From Voacanga thouarsii (Eukaryota > Streptophyta > Magnoliopsida > Gentianales > Apocynaceae), in the NCBI GenBank assembly GCA_026120185.1, contig JANUWF010001824.1:744001-808000 (forward strand): DNA of 64,000 nucleotides, written 5' to 3'. The translations under genes were made by a program, and so were the position numbers. The notes beneath the pieces were generated by a model, which worked only from the letters and a program-made list of their open reading frames with translations, was not told where the DNA came from and ran no database searches. This document shows positions 45,884-57,158 of this stretch, piece by piece (positions within the stretch are counted from its first letter, which is position 1; each line of letters begins with the position of its first letter).

Positions 45884-46640
45884 TTCCTTGCAGACATCGG
45901 TTGTCACTTTCTTCAAGGGACTGTCCTAAGTCTAAAAAAGAAAAGGACAAAATGAGTAGGATTCCCTACGCTTCAGCTGTGGGAAGTCTTATGTATGCAA
46001 TGCTGTGTACTAGGCTAGATATCCGATTTGCTGTAAGCTTGATTAGCATATATCAGTCAAACCCTGGGGAGGTTCATTGGTAAGTTGTAAAACATATACT
46101 CAAGTACCTCAAGGGGATGAGAGATTAGATACTGGTTTATAGGGCTGATGACTTAGTTCCTACAGGATACACAAACTCAGACTTCCAGACGAATAAGGAT
46201 GAGAGAAAATCCACTAGTGGATATATCTTCACCTTATCTAGAGGAGTTATTTCATGGAGGAGTATCAAGAAATCTTGCATTGCTGACTCAACCATGGAAG
46301 CTGAGTATATGGTAGCTTCGGAGGGATCCAAGGAAGCAGTCTAAGTCCGGAAGTTCCTTTCAGAATTTAGAGTTATGCTACACATGGACAGGCCGATTGT
46401 GATGTATTGTGACAACACTGGAGCAGTATTGCAATCCAAAGAACCTCGGAACCACAAGAAGGGGAAGCATATCGAGAGGAAGTACCACTTAATCCGAGAT
46501 TTTATCTAGATACGGGAAGTCATGATGGAACAAATTGCCTCCGAGAACAATCTGGCAGATCCATTCACCAAGCTTTTATCTGAGAGAGCCTTCAAGAAAC
46601 ACTTAGACGCCATAGGGGTGGGCACCTACGACTTACTTAA
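45884..46640 (+). pseudogene. Copia RNase H (broken)
   Basis: Continues in a new frame: PYASAVGSLMYAMLCTRLDI (about 45964), stop near 46081, HILKYLKGM, GYTNSDFQTNKDERKSTSG (first acidic residue), STMEAEYMVASEGSKEAV (about 46290, the Glu motif), MYCDNTGAV (the Asp motif), and a C-terminal LADPFTKLLSERAFKKHL. At least four in-frame stops. Confidence 0.8.
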
Positions 46641-46647
46641 TCTTAGA

Positions 46648-46662
46648 GTGCAAGTAGGAAAT
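46648..46662 (+). promoter_or_regulatory. Polypurine-like tract before the copia 3' LTR
   Basis: GTGCAAGTAGGAAAT abuts TGTTGGGA. Copia elements of this type usually have a AAGTGGGAG-like tract here; this one is slightly changed. Confidence 0.5.
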
Positions 46663-48497
46663 TGTTGGGATGTATGCCCTCTTAGACTAGGTTTCTAATG
46701 TAAAAAAATCGAATGTTTTAATAAAAGAATTTATTTTCAGAAATTATTTGTAAATTTACAATTTTATTTGTGCACAATTACATTTGGAAAAGACCTATTG
46801 TGTTTAAGTAAGTGGTCCATGTGAATGGAGGTTTTTAACAGTAAGGTATAGATCATGGGTTACTTAACACATAAACTTTTATTCTTAACCGATTGATGAG
46901 AATATGAATCTCATCATGTCTAAGTTATTATGTTGTGAATTCTAAATGGGGAATGGCTTACCTTTAGCCAGTGAGTAGTCCACTCACTTCATGACATAAC
47001 CATATTTCAAATATGTAGAACATGACCTGTAATAGTGATTTCTAAAAGTACTATATGGTAGAAACGTAGACTACTACCACTACAACGTGGATTAATACTC
47101 TACGACTTGAGTATGAGTTGGTGGTCTGACGAAACTAGAAGCATATGCTTTGATATGCTATAGTTGAGGTTCTATTGTAGGGCCAATATACTTGTTTGTT
47201 GGGTATGTGTGACTAGTTAGTTAAGACAAACCTGTACAAGATAGTTTCTATATTATATCGCCCCTTATCGTTGTCTGAATGATCTAAATATCTAGGGCCT
47301 TGGGAAACATGACTTGGATGTTTGCTTTAGGGTAGCTCCCTTAGAAAGCGGAAACAATTTAAAAAGTCGTGGATCATTGGACTAAAGGTCTAAGGATGGT
47401 AGATGTCATTTAGAGAGGTGTTAGTACATTTCTTCTTCTCTGAATGTATGACGATGTATAGAGAGGTATTTTAGTCATCACACCTGTAGGTCGGAGACTT
47501 TGCTAATGCAGTATTATCCTTGGGGTCAATATTTCCTTATTGTGATATTAGAAAATATTTAAAATACAAAATATAGCTATTTATATAGTAAGGGTATTTT
47601 GGTCATTTTAGTAGCCAAGGCGGTGTGTCTTTTGGTCTCCAGTATAGACTGTGAGTCCTAATTAAATACGGGCTAAGGAATTGATCTTGAATTAAATTAA
47701 ATTAAATGGAATTTATTTTATTTAAGTAGCCTAATTTAATTATTGAGCTAGAATAAAATAAAGGTCCATAGAGAGAGAATTAATTAAATTAGTTTAGTGG
47801 GTTAATTAATTATTCAGGACTTTGGCCCAGTTTAAATAATTAGGTATTAACCTGAGACTAAACTGATTTAGACTTATTTAATTGAACTGGTTTATTTGGG
47901 TTGAAAAAAATTAATTATTTGTTGGGCCATTAAGTTAGTTCTAATTAGAATAATTAATTAAGCCCAATAAACTAAACTAAGAGTCCAATGGCCCAATTTA
48001 GTTTAACCTGGGGTTTTATTTAGGTTAAACAGGAGGATTAGAAACAATGTTGTGGTGGTCACACACTCTCTGAGAGACGGCTTCTTCTCTGTAGAAAAAG
48101 GCTAGGCGTCTCTCTCTCTCTCTTTCTCCAGAAAAATTCCCTAGCATGTTAGTTGTTCACCAAACGGTAGTTAGGCAGGCCATATACTGGAAGACCGAGA
48201 GTTCGGTGTTCACATACATGCAAAGGCGGAGTAGGAGATTTGCAAGAATCGCACCAGAGGCTTCTACCAGCACACCTACGCCAGTTGCGTACGTTCCAGT
48301 CCAGCCACCTTTGAGAACCAGAAGGAGAGGTAAAATTTTTAAAACCTCGGGATTGGGATAAGGCGCAACCGACGCTGGCTGGGGCTGCCGGAGCTGGCGC
48401 CGGCCCTACCCTGAAATCCCTATTCTTATTTTTTTAGTTTTTTTTTATGTTCGCTTCCGCTGCGTGCCCTGTGTTTTCCCGCTTTCCTATGCCTTCA
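46663..48497 (+). repeat. 3' LTR of the copia element
   Basis: 1835 bp, TGTTGGGATGTATGCC to CTATGCCTTCA, matching the 5' LTR throughout with scattered, mainly transition differences. The small ORF 48146-48361 near its end is also partly present in the 5' LTR and is unlikely to be a gene. Confidence 0.93.
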
Positions 48498-48502
48498 AAT
48501 TG

Positions 48503-48542
48503 CAACAAAAATGACCGCAAGAATTAATGCCTAATTTGTGAT
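48503..48542. mobile_element. CACTA-like non-autonomous element, middle piece
   Basis: Forty bases between the copia target duplication and the Athila-like LTR (CAACAAAAATGACCGCAAG ... CTAATTTGTGAT). Joins 39611 on one side and 56978 on the other when the two retroelements are removed. Confidence 0.5.
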
Positions 48543-50067
48543 TGATAGAGGCTAAAATCATCATTATTTTTCTAATTATTTGAGGTTATTTTAAAATACA
48601 TTTGTTGTAATAAATAGGCATATTCCTTCTTATTTGATATTTTTCTTGTAAAAAAGTATTTTTGGCAAATTTGTACATATTTAAGTTAAAATCGAACAAA
48701 AAGTGAACAATTCCAGAATGTACCTGGCGCAAGGCCCAACCAATGGACCAGTCGCCGGATCCATTCTAGTCAAGCAGCAGAAATTGAGCCAACATTCAGG
48801 AAAAAACCAAAACAGACCTGGCGCCAGGTCTGGCAAGTGTACTTGGCGCCGGGTCTATTCTGTCTGTAGACCAAAAATAGAGCAAAACTCCAAAGGAAGA
48901 ACAGAGTGCACCTGGCGCCAAGTGAGTTGAAGGTACCCGGTGCCAGTTGGTGCCAGGTGCGCTCTGGAATGCAAATATTTTATGGACGAAATTAGAAATT
49001 TTCCAATGATTTTAGTATTTTCTGAATCCTACTTGGCTAAGACTTTCTATGCCACGAATTTAGCATCCAAGAGGCCTATAAAAGCACAAGAAAATACAAG
49101 ATGAGATATATATGTGGAGGTGAATCCAAGAGCAAAAATTCTCAATCACTCATTGAATGAGAGATTCACCCAATCAAGAAGGGTTGTTCAAGTGAGTCTT
49201 CAGGGAGGAAGAAAGAGGCTTGTCTATGAGTACTTTCTTTTATCTTTATTTTCTTTTCCTTCAACAATCATATACTCAATATTTCAATTGTAATTTGACA
49301 TTGTTTTTGTGATTCATGATTTCTTAAGTTAGTTTAGTATTTTGATCAATTCATTATTTATCTTGGGATTTGATTACTTATTTTTCTTATGGAGTTGGTT
49401 AATTGATTTTTGTTATTACCTTACTTGAAAAATAGGTTGGTAATGACTTTAATTAATTAGTTTCATATTTGTTATCTCTTAACTTGCTTGAAAAAAGGGT
49501 TAACTGTTTAGGACATTGATAATCAAAGGTTGGTTGATGATTGCTAAAATATAGATTTATTGACTAATTTCATATTTTAAATCACCTAGAGTATAGGGGT
49601 TTCTAAGAGGATTGATTTTAATGCACCTTTTTGATGAGTTAGTCAAGATAGAATATGTTCACTAATTTAACTAGAAGATAGTGATTCCATGGATTGCAAT
49701 TGAAGTGGGTTTATATTAAATCATTCATGAGACTAAGATAATAATTACTTGTACTATTGACTAAATGATTTATTGTCATGTTTTCAAAAGCTTTTGTCTA
49801 AATTACATATTTTCACATCCTTGAGTTGTATATATATTTTTTATTTTTTATTCTTTTCTCACTTTATTAGGTCGGTTAAACAATGAATGAAAAGTAATTA
49901 GTTTGTACTTATTCCTTTGAGGGTCGATACTCATTAATTCCTTATGCTATGCTTGCGATGAGTATACTTACTCGTATGTGTATTTTAGGATTAATGTTTT
50001 AATTAAAACTTGACTAAGGGATGGATTTAAATTTGATGATTTTTATACATCCAAAATTTACGCATCA
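48543..50067 (+). repeat. 5' LTR of the pol-less Athila relative
   Basis: Contains a cluster of GGCGCC palindromes (48720-48960), a TATA-like CCTATAAAAGCAC (about 49075-49087), and an AT-rich 3' part ending AAATTTACGCATCA. Confidence 0.9.
48715..48960. repeat. GGCGCC palindrome cluster upstream of the LTR TATA box
   Basis: GACCTGGCGCCAGGTC (48815-48830) is a perfect 16-bp palindrome. CACCTGGCGCCAAGTG (48909-48924), TTGGCGCCGGGTC (48843-48855) and CCTGGCGCAAGG (near 48722) are relatives. The sister LTR has the decayed versions at 55640-55870. Possible protein-binding sites or a hairpin-forming region; function unknown. Confidence 0.55.
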
Positions 50068-50070
50068 AGT

Positions 50071-50091
50071 TTTTGGTGTCATTGTTGGGGA
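50071..50091 (+). promoter_or_regulatory. Primer-binding site of the pol-less Athila relative
   Basis: TTTTGGTGTCATTGTTGGGGA follows the LTR end after AGT, in the position and form of the Athila-type site (TTGGCGCCGTTGCCGGGGA, usually attributed to tRNA-Asp) with C-to-T changes. Confidence 0.65.
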
Positions 50092-50339
50092 ACAATATCA
50101 TGAAAGCTTAGATTTTGTTGATTTAACTATGTTTATATGTTTCTATATCTATATGTAAATATGTGAATATGTATATATGTTCCTTGTATGACTAGATGCT
50201 ATATTTTGTTTCCTATACTTGTAATTTAATGTCTTTATACGTTATAATTCCTTATAATTTTGTTTGTAAATTGTCTAACTTGTAAATTCTATAATCTTAA
50301 ATATTTCTATCTTTTGTAGACCTTACTCTTAGTTTATGA

Positions 50340-51720
50340 CTTGACGATCTAACATCGATATAGTCGATCTTGATGCGGAAATTGAGAGGACTCTCACCAG
50401 GATCTGCAAGGTTGTAAACAAAAGAGTAAAGAGAGAAATAGAGGTAAATCAGCCCAACAATGGTGGTGTTAACAGGTAGATTATGAATGACTTTGTCAAA
50501 CCTGCAATCTCAGGTACAGGCTCTAGTATCACAAGGCCTAGGATAGAGACCAACAATTTTGAGATAAAACCTAACGTAATCTAAATGCTCCAGAATATGG
50601 TCCAATTTGATGGGTTACCTAAGGAAGATCCTAATGTCCACCTTGCAAACTTTCTAGAAATTTGTGACATATTTAAAATAAATGGTGTTTCCGAAAATGC
50701 CATCAAACTAAGACTTTTCCTCTTTTTTTTCTTTTGAGAGATCGAGCAAAATCATGGTTAAAATCTTTGCCCACCGGATCCATTACTACTTGGAATGTGT
50801 TAGCTGAAAAATTCTTGGCCAAATATTTCCCGACAGCTAGAACATCCAAACTTAGAACTAACATTTTTACCTTCCAACAATTAGAGGCAAAAAACCTTTA
50901 TGAGTGTTGGGAGAGGTTTTAGGATATGCTAAGAAAATGTCCTTACTATGGATTTGAGTTGGGAATGCAAATGCAAATCTTTTACGTTAAGTTGAGCTTT
51001 GCTACGAGATAATTAGTTGATGCATCTGCAGAAGGCTCCATCAATTCCAAAACCCCGAAAGAGATATTTGATTTGATTGAAAATTTGGCTATAAATAACT
51101 ATGTCTGGGGTAGTTCATGATCTAGAGCTCGTGTACATGGGTTACACAAGGTGGATGCAATGGCTGCATTAGAGACAAAGGTAGAAGCACTCACGTAGAA
51201 AATAGATCAATTGGTGATGCCTCCTTCCCTAGGGTAGGTCATGAGTGTGAATTGTGATTTTTGTAGGGAAGGGCATCTAAACCATGAGTGCCAAAATATA
51301 GAATCTTCACAAGAAGCATTGGAACAAGTGGCATTTGTAGATAATGGTCGGCAAAGTAATAACCCTTATAGCAATACTTACAACCCAGGTTGGAGGAATC
51401 ACCCTAACTTTTTATGAAATAGTCAAAACCAACCTCGACAAGCTTCTTTGAATTCTGGGATGCAAAGGACTCAACCACCACTGACGTGCAATGCCCCGCC
51501 AACTAAACCATCCTTAGAAGAGCTGGTCAACTAACTGGTAAGTAAAACAGAAACATAGTTCCAAGAAGTCGATGCAACAACGAGAAACTTAGAGGCGTCC
51601 ATGCGCAACCTTGAAGTTCAAATAGGACAACTAGCTAAACTCCTTGGTGATCGTCAAATTGAAACACTTCCAAATAACATGGAGACCAACTCACGGGATC
51701 AAGACCATTGGAAATGCTAA
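50340..51720 (+). pseudogene. gag: Athila-type gag (broken)
   Basis: The open stretch 50734-50922 carries the Retrotrans_gag core: RDRAKSWLKSLPTGSITTW, AEKFLAKYFPTARTSKLR and FQQLEAKNLYECWERF. Upstream [20 protein letters not shown] and [15 protein letters not shown]; downstream a zinc knuckle CDFCREGHLNHEC (51253-51291), NPYSNTYNPGWRNHPNF and a coiled-coil-like MRNLEVQIGQLAKLL near 51600-51650. At least eight stops and one frame change near 50730. Domain order fits Athila gag, but no protease follows. Confidence 0.8.
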
Positions 51721-52896
51721 TTTGGAATTGATTTGGTTTTTGGACATCTTTTCAATTCTTGTTTGTTTTCAATTATTTGGCTATTCTTTTTAATTGTTAG
51801 ACTGTATTCTTTTCATGAGTTTATGTTCTTTTCCTTTAAAACCATTAAATTTATTAAAAAAAAAAGTGTGATTTTTTGCCAGAGCTGACCTGGCGCTGGA
51901 CCCAACCTTTGGCTCAGGCGTCAGGCCAACACAGCTCGACAGTAATGCGTGGACAGAATAGGACCAGTGCCAAGCCCGTTCGGCCGCCACATGAAAACTG
52001 GCCTTCTTGGCTATTTTTTTCAAAACACTCTTATCCCTCTCAAATTTTCTCTCAACCCATCGACGGGTTCATTTTCAAAACACCGTCAGGTCACTTTCTA
52101 AACCTTCAAAACACTTTTCAAATACAAAATCCTCACTTTGTTCTTGAAAGTTTAGATCAAAACAAAGAAAAATCCAATCTTTTCCTCCAAAATCTATTTT
52201 TCAATCCTTCCATTAGGGGCACAATTTCTTCAATCTTTTTGCATAGAATCATTGCCCATGTATTGGAGATCATTGTGTTATAAATTTTCTACACTTTCTA
52301 CGATTAAATTTTTTCTTATGAATTTTGGGTACTTTTCTATGCATTTTTGGGCGAAAATTCTTGAATAGCTTATGGTGAAGGATTTGATTGTTAAGATTAC
52401 TTTCTTTGAGCTTTCATTAGCATAAGAATATACTTGATAATGCTTTATGATTAATGCCATTGATATTTTGCATCTTTTTGGAAGTCTTGAGCATATATTC
52501 TTGGTGAGGCATTTTTGAGATATAAGGATACGTGTTTAGCTTAGCCTTGTGATTATGAACTTTCTCTTATGATATAAATGGCATGGCTAATTGAGCATTT
52601 TGATTCTAAATTGTACATTGATTTATTGATCAACATTGAGCATGATGGATTTAATCACGAATGTTGATATTGTGTTTGGATTGGCATATGGCTATCTTTC
52701 TTGCAAGTTTGTTAGAAGAGGTTAAGTGGTGTTTTATTGCTTATCTTGTGGTGTTTTTGTGTTGAGTTGGTGGTGGTGTTGATGGGTGTTGTAATAGTGA
52801 GACGGTTGAGAGTTGAACATTGATTATGTTGTAAAAAGTGAGTTGAGAGAATTATATTTTTTTTTCTATTCTATTATTTTTCTTTTCCCTTCCATC
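51721..52896 (+). other. Spacer between gag and the second ORF, no gene recognised
   Basis: Where pol would be expected there is non-coding sequence. A GC-rich patch with CCTGGCGCTGGACCC (about 51890) resembles the LTR palindrome cluster, followed by an AT-rich stretch with TTGATTG/GATTATG repeats. The ORF 51876-52283 is not recognisable. Confidence 0.5.
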
Positions 52897-54103
52897 ATGT
52901 CTAGAAGACCCAGGGCATTAGCCTTGGGGGCTAAGAGAGCTCGAGAGGCATCTTCCTCTACACCTTCCTTCGAGCCTCTACCAACCCAACCTACCCAATT
53001 TTCTGATCCTATGTGCCATCTAGTATGACAAGCACCAACACAATAAGATTATAGTCGAAAAGTGATACAAGTCTTCTTTAGACAATTCCCTAGAGCTTTC
53101 TACTATGTTTAAGTGCCAGGGATGGGAGCCCATCATTAGAATAGAACATCCTTATTGTCCTATGCGCGTGAGAGAATTTTATGCCAACATGTAGGACAAA
53201 AAGAAAAACAATCTCCAAGTCATCTCCACCATGGTCAAAGGAATTCCTATTGAGTTTGATAGAGTGAGACTAGCTAGAATTTTGGGAGTCCCTAATGATA
53301 GGTAGTGGATTGTTGTGGACCATAATAACTAAAAGGTCATTTCTGAACCTACATGGGATGTGAAGGCTATAAGGGAGAGTTTTCGTATGTCGAGGAAAGG
53401 GTAAATAGGTCAAATCGATTATTACTCAAACAATGATCTTGAGGCCTAATGGCGTGCCATGGTCTATATCTTTACTTTCAACGTCTATCCTAAGGCTAGT
53501 GGCTTCAACGAGTCTAGGGTCCTTGACCTTTATGTTCTGGATAAGATGAGGAAAAATAAGCCTATTCCCCTTACCCCAATTATCATTCACTCTATGCGAG
53601 AGGTTGTTTCCTTTAACATTGCAGCCAAAACCCTCAAACTCCTTTTAGTTATTATGCATATCTTGAGAGATTTTAGAGTGTGGCTGGATGGAGAGTTGAG
53701 TGAGCATACTACTAACTGTGACCTAGTGACAGAACATACTTTGGTTCAGTGTGGGTATCGCTTTGATGAAAGGGCCAAGAGGTGGAAGAGGCCGTATAAG
53801 GTGCAGCACCCTAGAAAGGAGGAGCTTACCCCTAATGAAAAGGATGAAGAGGAGCCACCTACTATACCTGCTTCTTGTGACACTAGCTCTCATTTGCGTA
53901 TTAATTTTGAGGCACGAGTGGAGGCCCAGTTGGAGAGCCAAATGACTATCCTCCTTAAGCTTCGTGATTCCATTATAGACATTCGTCACCACCAGGATGG
54001 TCAAGATCAAAAGTTGGCCATTTTGATCCAACAATCTACTAGTGCATCTTCCAATCGTGTAGCTAACAATGATGATAGTGATGATGATGAGACTGACTCT
54101 TGA
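52897..54103 (+). pseudogene. PF20167-like 'putative plant transposon protein' ORF (broken)
   Basis: A start at 52897 opens MSRRPRALALGAKRAREASS, a basic, Ser-rich N-terminus. After stops and a frame change the conserved part reads REFYANM (about 53175), VKGIPIEFDRVRLARILGVP (about 53230), then the open 53459-54103 (214 aa): VYIFTFNVYPKASGFNESRV, DLYVLDKMRKNKPIPLTPII, LVEH-type and RFDERAKRWKRPY. The C-terminal part is acidic (DDSDDDETDS). This pattern matches the PF20167 domain that occurs in many plant retroelement-associated ORFs; its biochemical role is unknown to me. Decayed N-terminal half, better preserved C-terminal half. Confidence 0.65.
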
Positions 54104-55479
54104 CTTACTCTCTTATATTTTATTTTATTTTCTGTTATTTCTTTTCTTTTGAATTTTAATGACCTTTACTAGCTTTTTGGTATCCTTTCTTTTATTTTGT
54201 TTAGGCTTTCTTTTCTAGATTTATGTCTCTTTGTTTTGTTTCCTTTTAAGTAGGTACTCTTGTAATGACTCTTTCTTGTGGTGGATTCAAACATGATGGC
54301 ACTATGATATAATAGAAGTATCTTCTTCGCTTTCTTCTTTTTCTTTATTCATTTTGATCTTCTTGGCTGTACGTTTATTGTTATCGCTTTGGCAATTGAG
54401 GACAATATCTAGTTTAAGTGAGGGGGAGGGGAGAATGGGATTAAAGAAATACTTGTCCATATATCATTTTTGTGAAAATTTTTCAAAATTTCAGTGGTTG
54501 TCATTGTTAAGCAAGGTTGTAATTCTTTTTCTTACTTGGATATTAGTTTGGTCATTCATTAGGTGGATGTTGATGAAATTGGTTTTGTTGGATAGGATAT
54601 TTTTCAAGACTTGAGAATTTGAATTAATCTTGTTTATGCATTGATGTTTGAATGTTATTTAACTCATTTAGTTTGAATATGGAGGATATGATGAATATAG
54701 AAACAGTTTATTGGCTAACTCTTATATTATGAGTTTAAATTTTGCTAGCTTTGAGTTATGATGAGGAATGTGAGTGGATAAAAGATCTTTGCAAGGAAAG
54801 ATTGTGGAAAAAGTGTGAAGCATTCTTGTGAGTTGAAAGATTGAAAAAATGAGTTGCTATTTCCTCATTGAAGATGAGAAAAAATTTTGTTTTTTCTTGA
54901 TTATGGGGGGGCCAATACGAATAATGAAGAGAAATCTATATTCTTAAGGCTATGAATTCCCAAGAGTAAAAGAAAGGAATATTGTTGAAAATATGATGAG
55001 TGATGGCTAAAAGGGGGCCAATACGGTGTGTGAAGAGAAATCCATCCACTTGAAGCTATCAATTCCCTAAGTCATTAGGAAAAATAGAGAGAAAAAGATT
55101 GGAGTGTTTTCCTTACATCATAACTTAAATTATGCAATTTTTAAATTTATAATGCTTGAGTTGGTAGATGACTTGACTTATGTGATTCATATTATCTATA
55201 CTTTAACTTGAAGAATGAAATAATTTTCTTAGACTAAGGTATACACTTAATTATTTTGACCTTAAGAGTTTTGTGGTATCTTGTCAAAAGTTTCAAAGTT
55301 TGTATTATTTTCAAATGGTGTGAATGATAAGAGTTGTATCTAGAGTTTGAAGGAAGTTGTATCCTTGGTAATATTGAAAAGAGTTTTTGGAATGAGTAAG
55401 AGCTTGTATTTTCTTGATAATTTTTCTTGGACTAAAATGTTTTGCTTGAGGACAAGCAAATGTTCAAGTGTGGAGGAAT
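54104..55479 (+). other. 3' region of the pol-less Athila relative
   Basis: Non-coding, AT-rich. Two imperfect tandem copies of about 100 bp (near 54905-54985 and 55012-55085) each carry GGGGGCCAATACG, AAGAGAAATC and GCTAT(G/C)AATTCCC. Ends with TTGCTTGAGGACAAGCAA (a small hairpin also beside other Athila 3' LTRs) and the polypurine tract 55466-55479. The ORF 54354-54614 is a low-complexity artefact. Confidence 0.6.
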
Positions 55480-56972
55480 TGATAGGGGCTAAAATCACCA
55501 TTATTTTTCTAATTATTTGAGGTTGTTTTAAGATAGGCATATTCCTTCCTATTTGACACTTTACATGTAAAAAGTATTTTTGACAAATTTATGCAGGTTT
55601 GAGTTAAAATCAAGCAGAAAGTGAACAATTCCAGAATATACCTAGTGCTAGGCCCAACCAATGGACCAAGCGTCGGGTCTAATCTAGTTAAGCAGTAGAA
55701 ACTGAGCCAACATTCAAGGGAAAAATAGAACAGGCCTGGCGCCGATCTGACAAGTGTACCTGCCACCGGGTCCATTTTGTCTGCAGACAAAAAACAGAGC
55801 AAAACTCTAAAAGAAGAACAGAGTGCACCTGGAGCTAGGTGGGTCGAAGGTACCCCGCTCTAGGTACACTCTGGAAGGCGAATATTCTGTGCACAAAATT
55901 AGTAATTTTCCAATGATTTGGTATTTTCTGAATCCTACTTGACCAAGACTTCCTAAGCCATGAATTTAGCATTCAAGAGGCCTATAAAAGCACAAGAAAA
56001 CACAATAGGAGACATACATGTAGAGGTGAATCCAAGAGCAAAAATTTCCAATCATTCATTGAAGGAGAGATTCACCCAATCAAGAAGGGTTGTTCAAGAG
56101 AGCCTTCAAGGAGGAAGAAGGAGGCTTGTCTATGAGTGCTTTCTTTTACATTTGTTTTCTTTTTCTTCAACAATCATGTATTCAATAATTCAATTGTAAT
56201 TTGACATTATTTTTGTGATTCATGATTCCTTGAGTTAGTTTAGTATTTTGATCAATTCATTATTTATCTTGGGATTTGATTACTTGTTTTTCTTACGGAG
56301 TTAGTTCATTGATTTTTGTTATTAACTTGCTTGAAAAATAGGTTGGTAATGACTTTAATTAATTAGTTTTATATTTGTTATCTCTTAACTTGCTTGAAAA
56401 ATGGGTTAATTATTTAGAACATTGATAATCAAAAGTTGGTTGATGATTACTAGAATATAGATTCATTGACTAATTTCATATTTTAAATTACCTAAAGTAT
56501 AGGGGTTTATAAGAGGATTGATTTTAATGCATCTTTTGGATGAGTTAGTCAAGAAAGAACATATTCACTAATTTAACTAGAAGATAGTGATCCCATGGAT
56601 TGCAAATGAAATGGATTTATATTAAACTCTTCATGAGACTAAGATAATAATTGCTTGTGATATTGACTAAGTGATTCATTGTCATGTTTTTAAAAGCTTT
56701 TATCTAAATTGTATATTTTCACATCCTTGAGTTGTATATATACTTTTATTTTTTATTCTTTTCTCACTTTATTGGGTCGGTTAAATAATGAATAAAAAGT
56801 AATTAGTGTGTACTTATTTCTTTAAGGATCGATACTCATTAATTCCCTATACTATGCTTGCGATGAGTTTACTTACTCGTATGTGTATTTTGAGATTAAT
56901 GTTTTAATTAATACTTGACTAAGGGATAGATTTAAATTTGATGATTTTTATACACCCAAAATTTACGCATCA
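55480..56972 (+). repeat. 3' LTR of the pol-less Athila relative
   Basis: TGATAGGGGCTAAAATCACC to TTTACGCATCA. TATA-like CCTATAAAAGCAC at about 55980. Aligns with 48543-50067 with deletions in the GC-rich patch. The ORF 55960-56199 spans LTR sequence and is not a gene. Confidence 0.9.
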
Positions 56973-56977
56973 TTGAC

Positions 56978-57062
56978 CGATTAGCAACTCAAACGTTGAA
57001 TGGTCGCAAATCGGATGTGCATCAATCGCTAAATTCGGTTCTAAATGAATAGTTTCTTGAAA
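56978..57062. mobile_element. CACTA-like non-autonomous element, right piece
   Basis: CGATTAGCAACTC, GGTCGCAAATCGG, CAATCGCTAAATTCGG, then TTTCTTGAAATG at about 57051-57062, which may be a decayed TTTCTTGTAGTG terminus (two mismatches). Confidence 0.45.
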
Positions 57063-57158
57063 TGTTAATTTGGCTTCTCAATTGATTTTGTTGAGTTAAA
57101 TATCGAATGAATAATGAATTACTCATGAATTGGCTCAACTAAGTATCACTGTTAAGCA

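Larger units (their letters stand above)
39612..48497 (+). mobile_element. Ty1/copia LTR retrotransposon (probably Angela/Tork-like)
   Basis: Complete outline: 5' LTR 39612-41448, primer site, gag, protease, integrase, reverse transcriptase, RNase H, polypurine-like tract, 3' LTR 46663-48497. A perfect AATTG duplication lies at 39607-39611 and 48498-48502. The integrase-before-RT order defines Ty1/copia. The lineage is inferred from the long LTRs starting TGTTGGGATGTATGCCC and from gag/RT motifs. The coding part has many stops and at least three frame changes, so it is inactive; the two LTRs have accumulated visible differences. Confidence 0.92.
48543..56972 (+). mobile_element. Athila-related gypsy retrotransposon without pol
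   Basis: LTRs 48543-50067 and 55480-56972, both TGATAG to CGCATCA. Primer site TTTTTGGTGTCATTGTTGGGG, polypurine tract AAGTGTGGAGGAAT. Flanks read GTGAT (48538-48542) and TTGAC (56973-56977), which fit a GTGAC duplication with one change on each side. The interior has a gag pseudogene and a PF20167-like ORF but no protease, RT or integrase. The LTR and 3' region resemble those of the minus-strand Athila elements in the left block. Confidence 0.85.

Noticed and set aside
48146..48361. 71-aa ORF in the copia 3' LTR as a possible accessory gene
   Set aside because: Lies within the LTR, is only partly open in the sister LTR, and has no recognisable domain.
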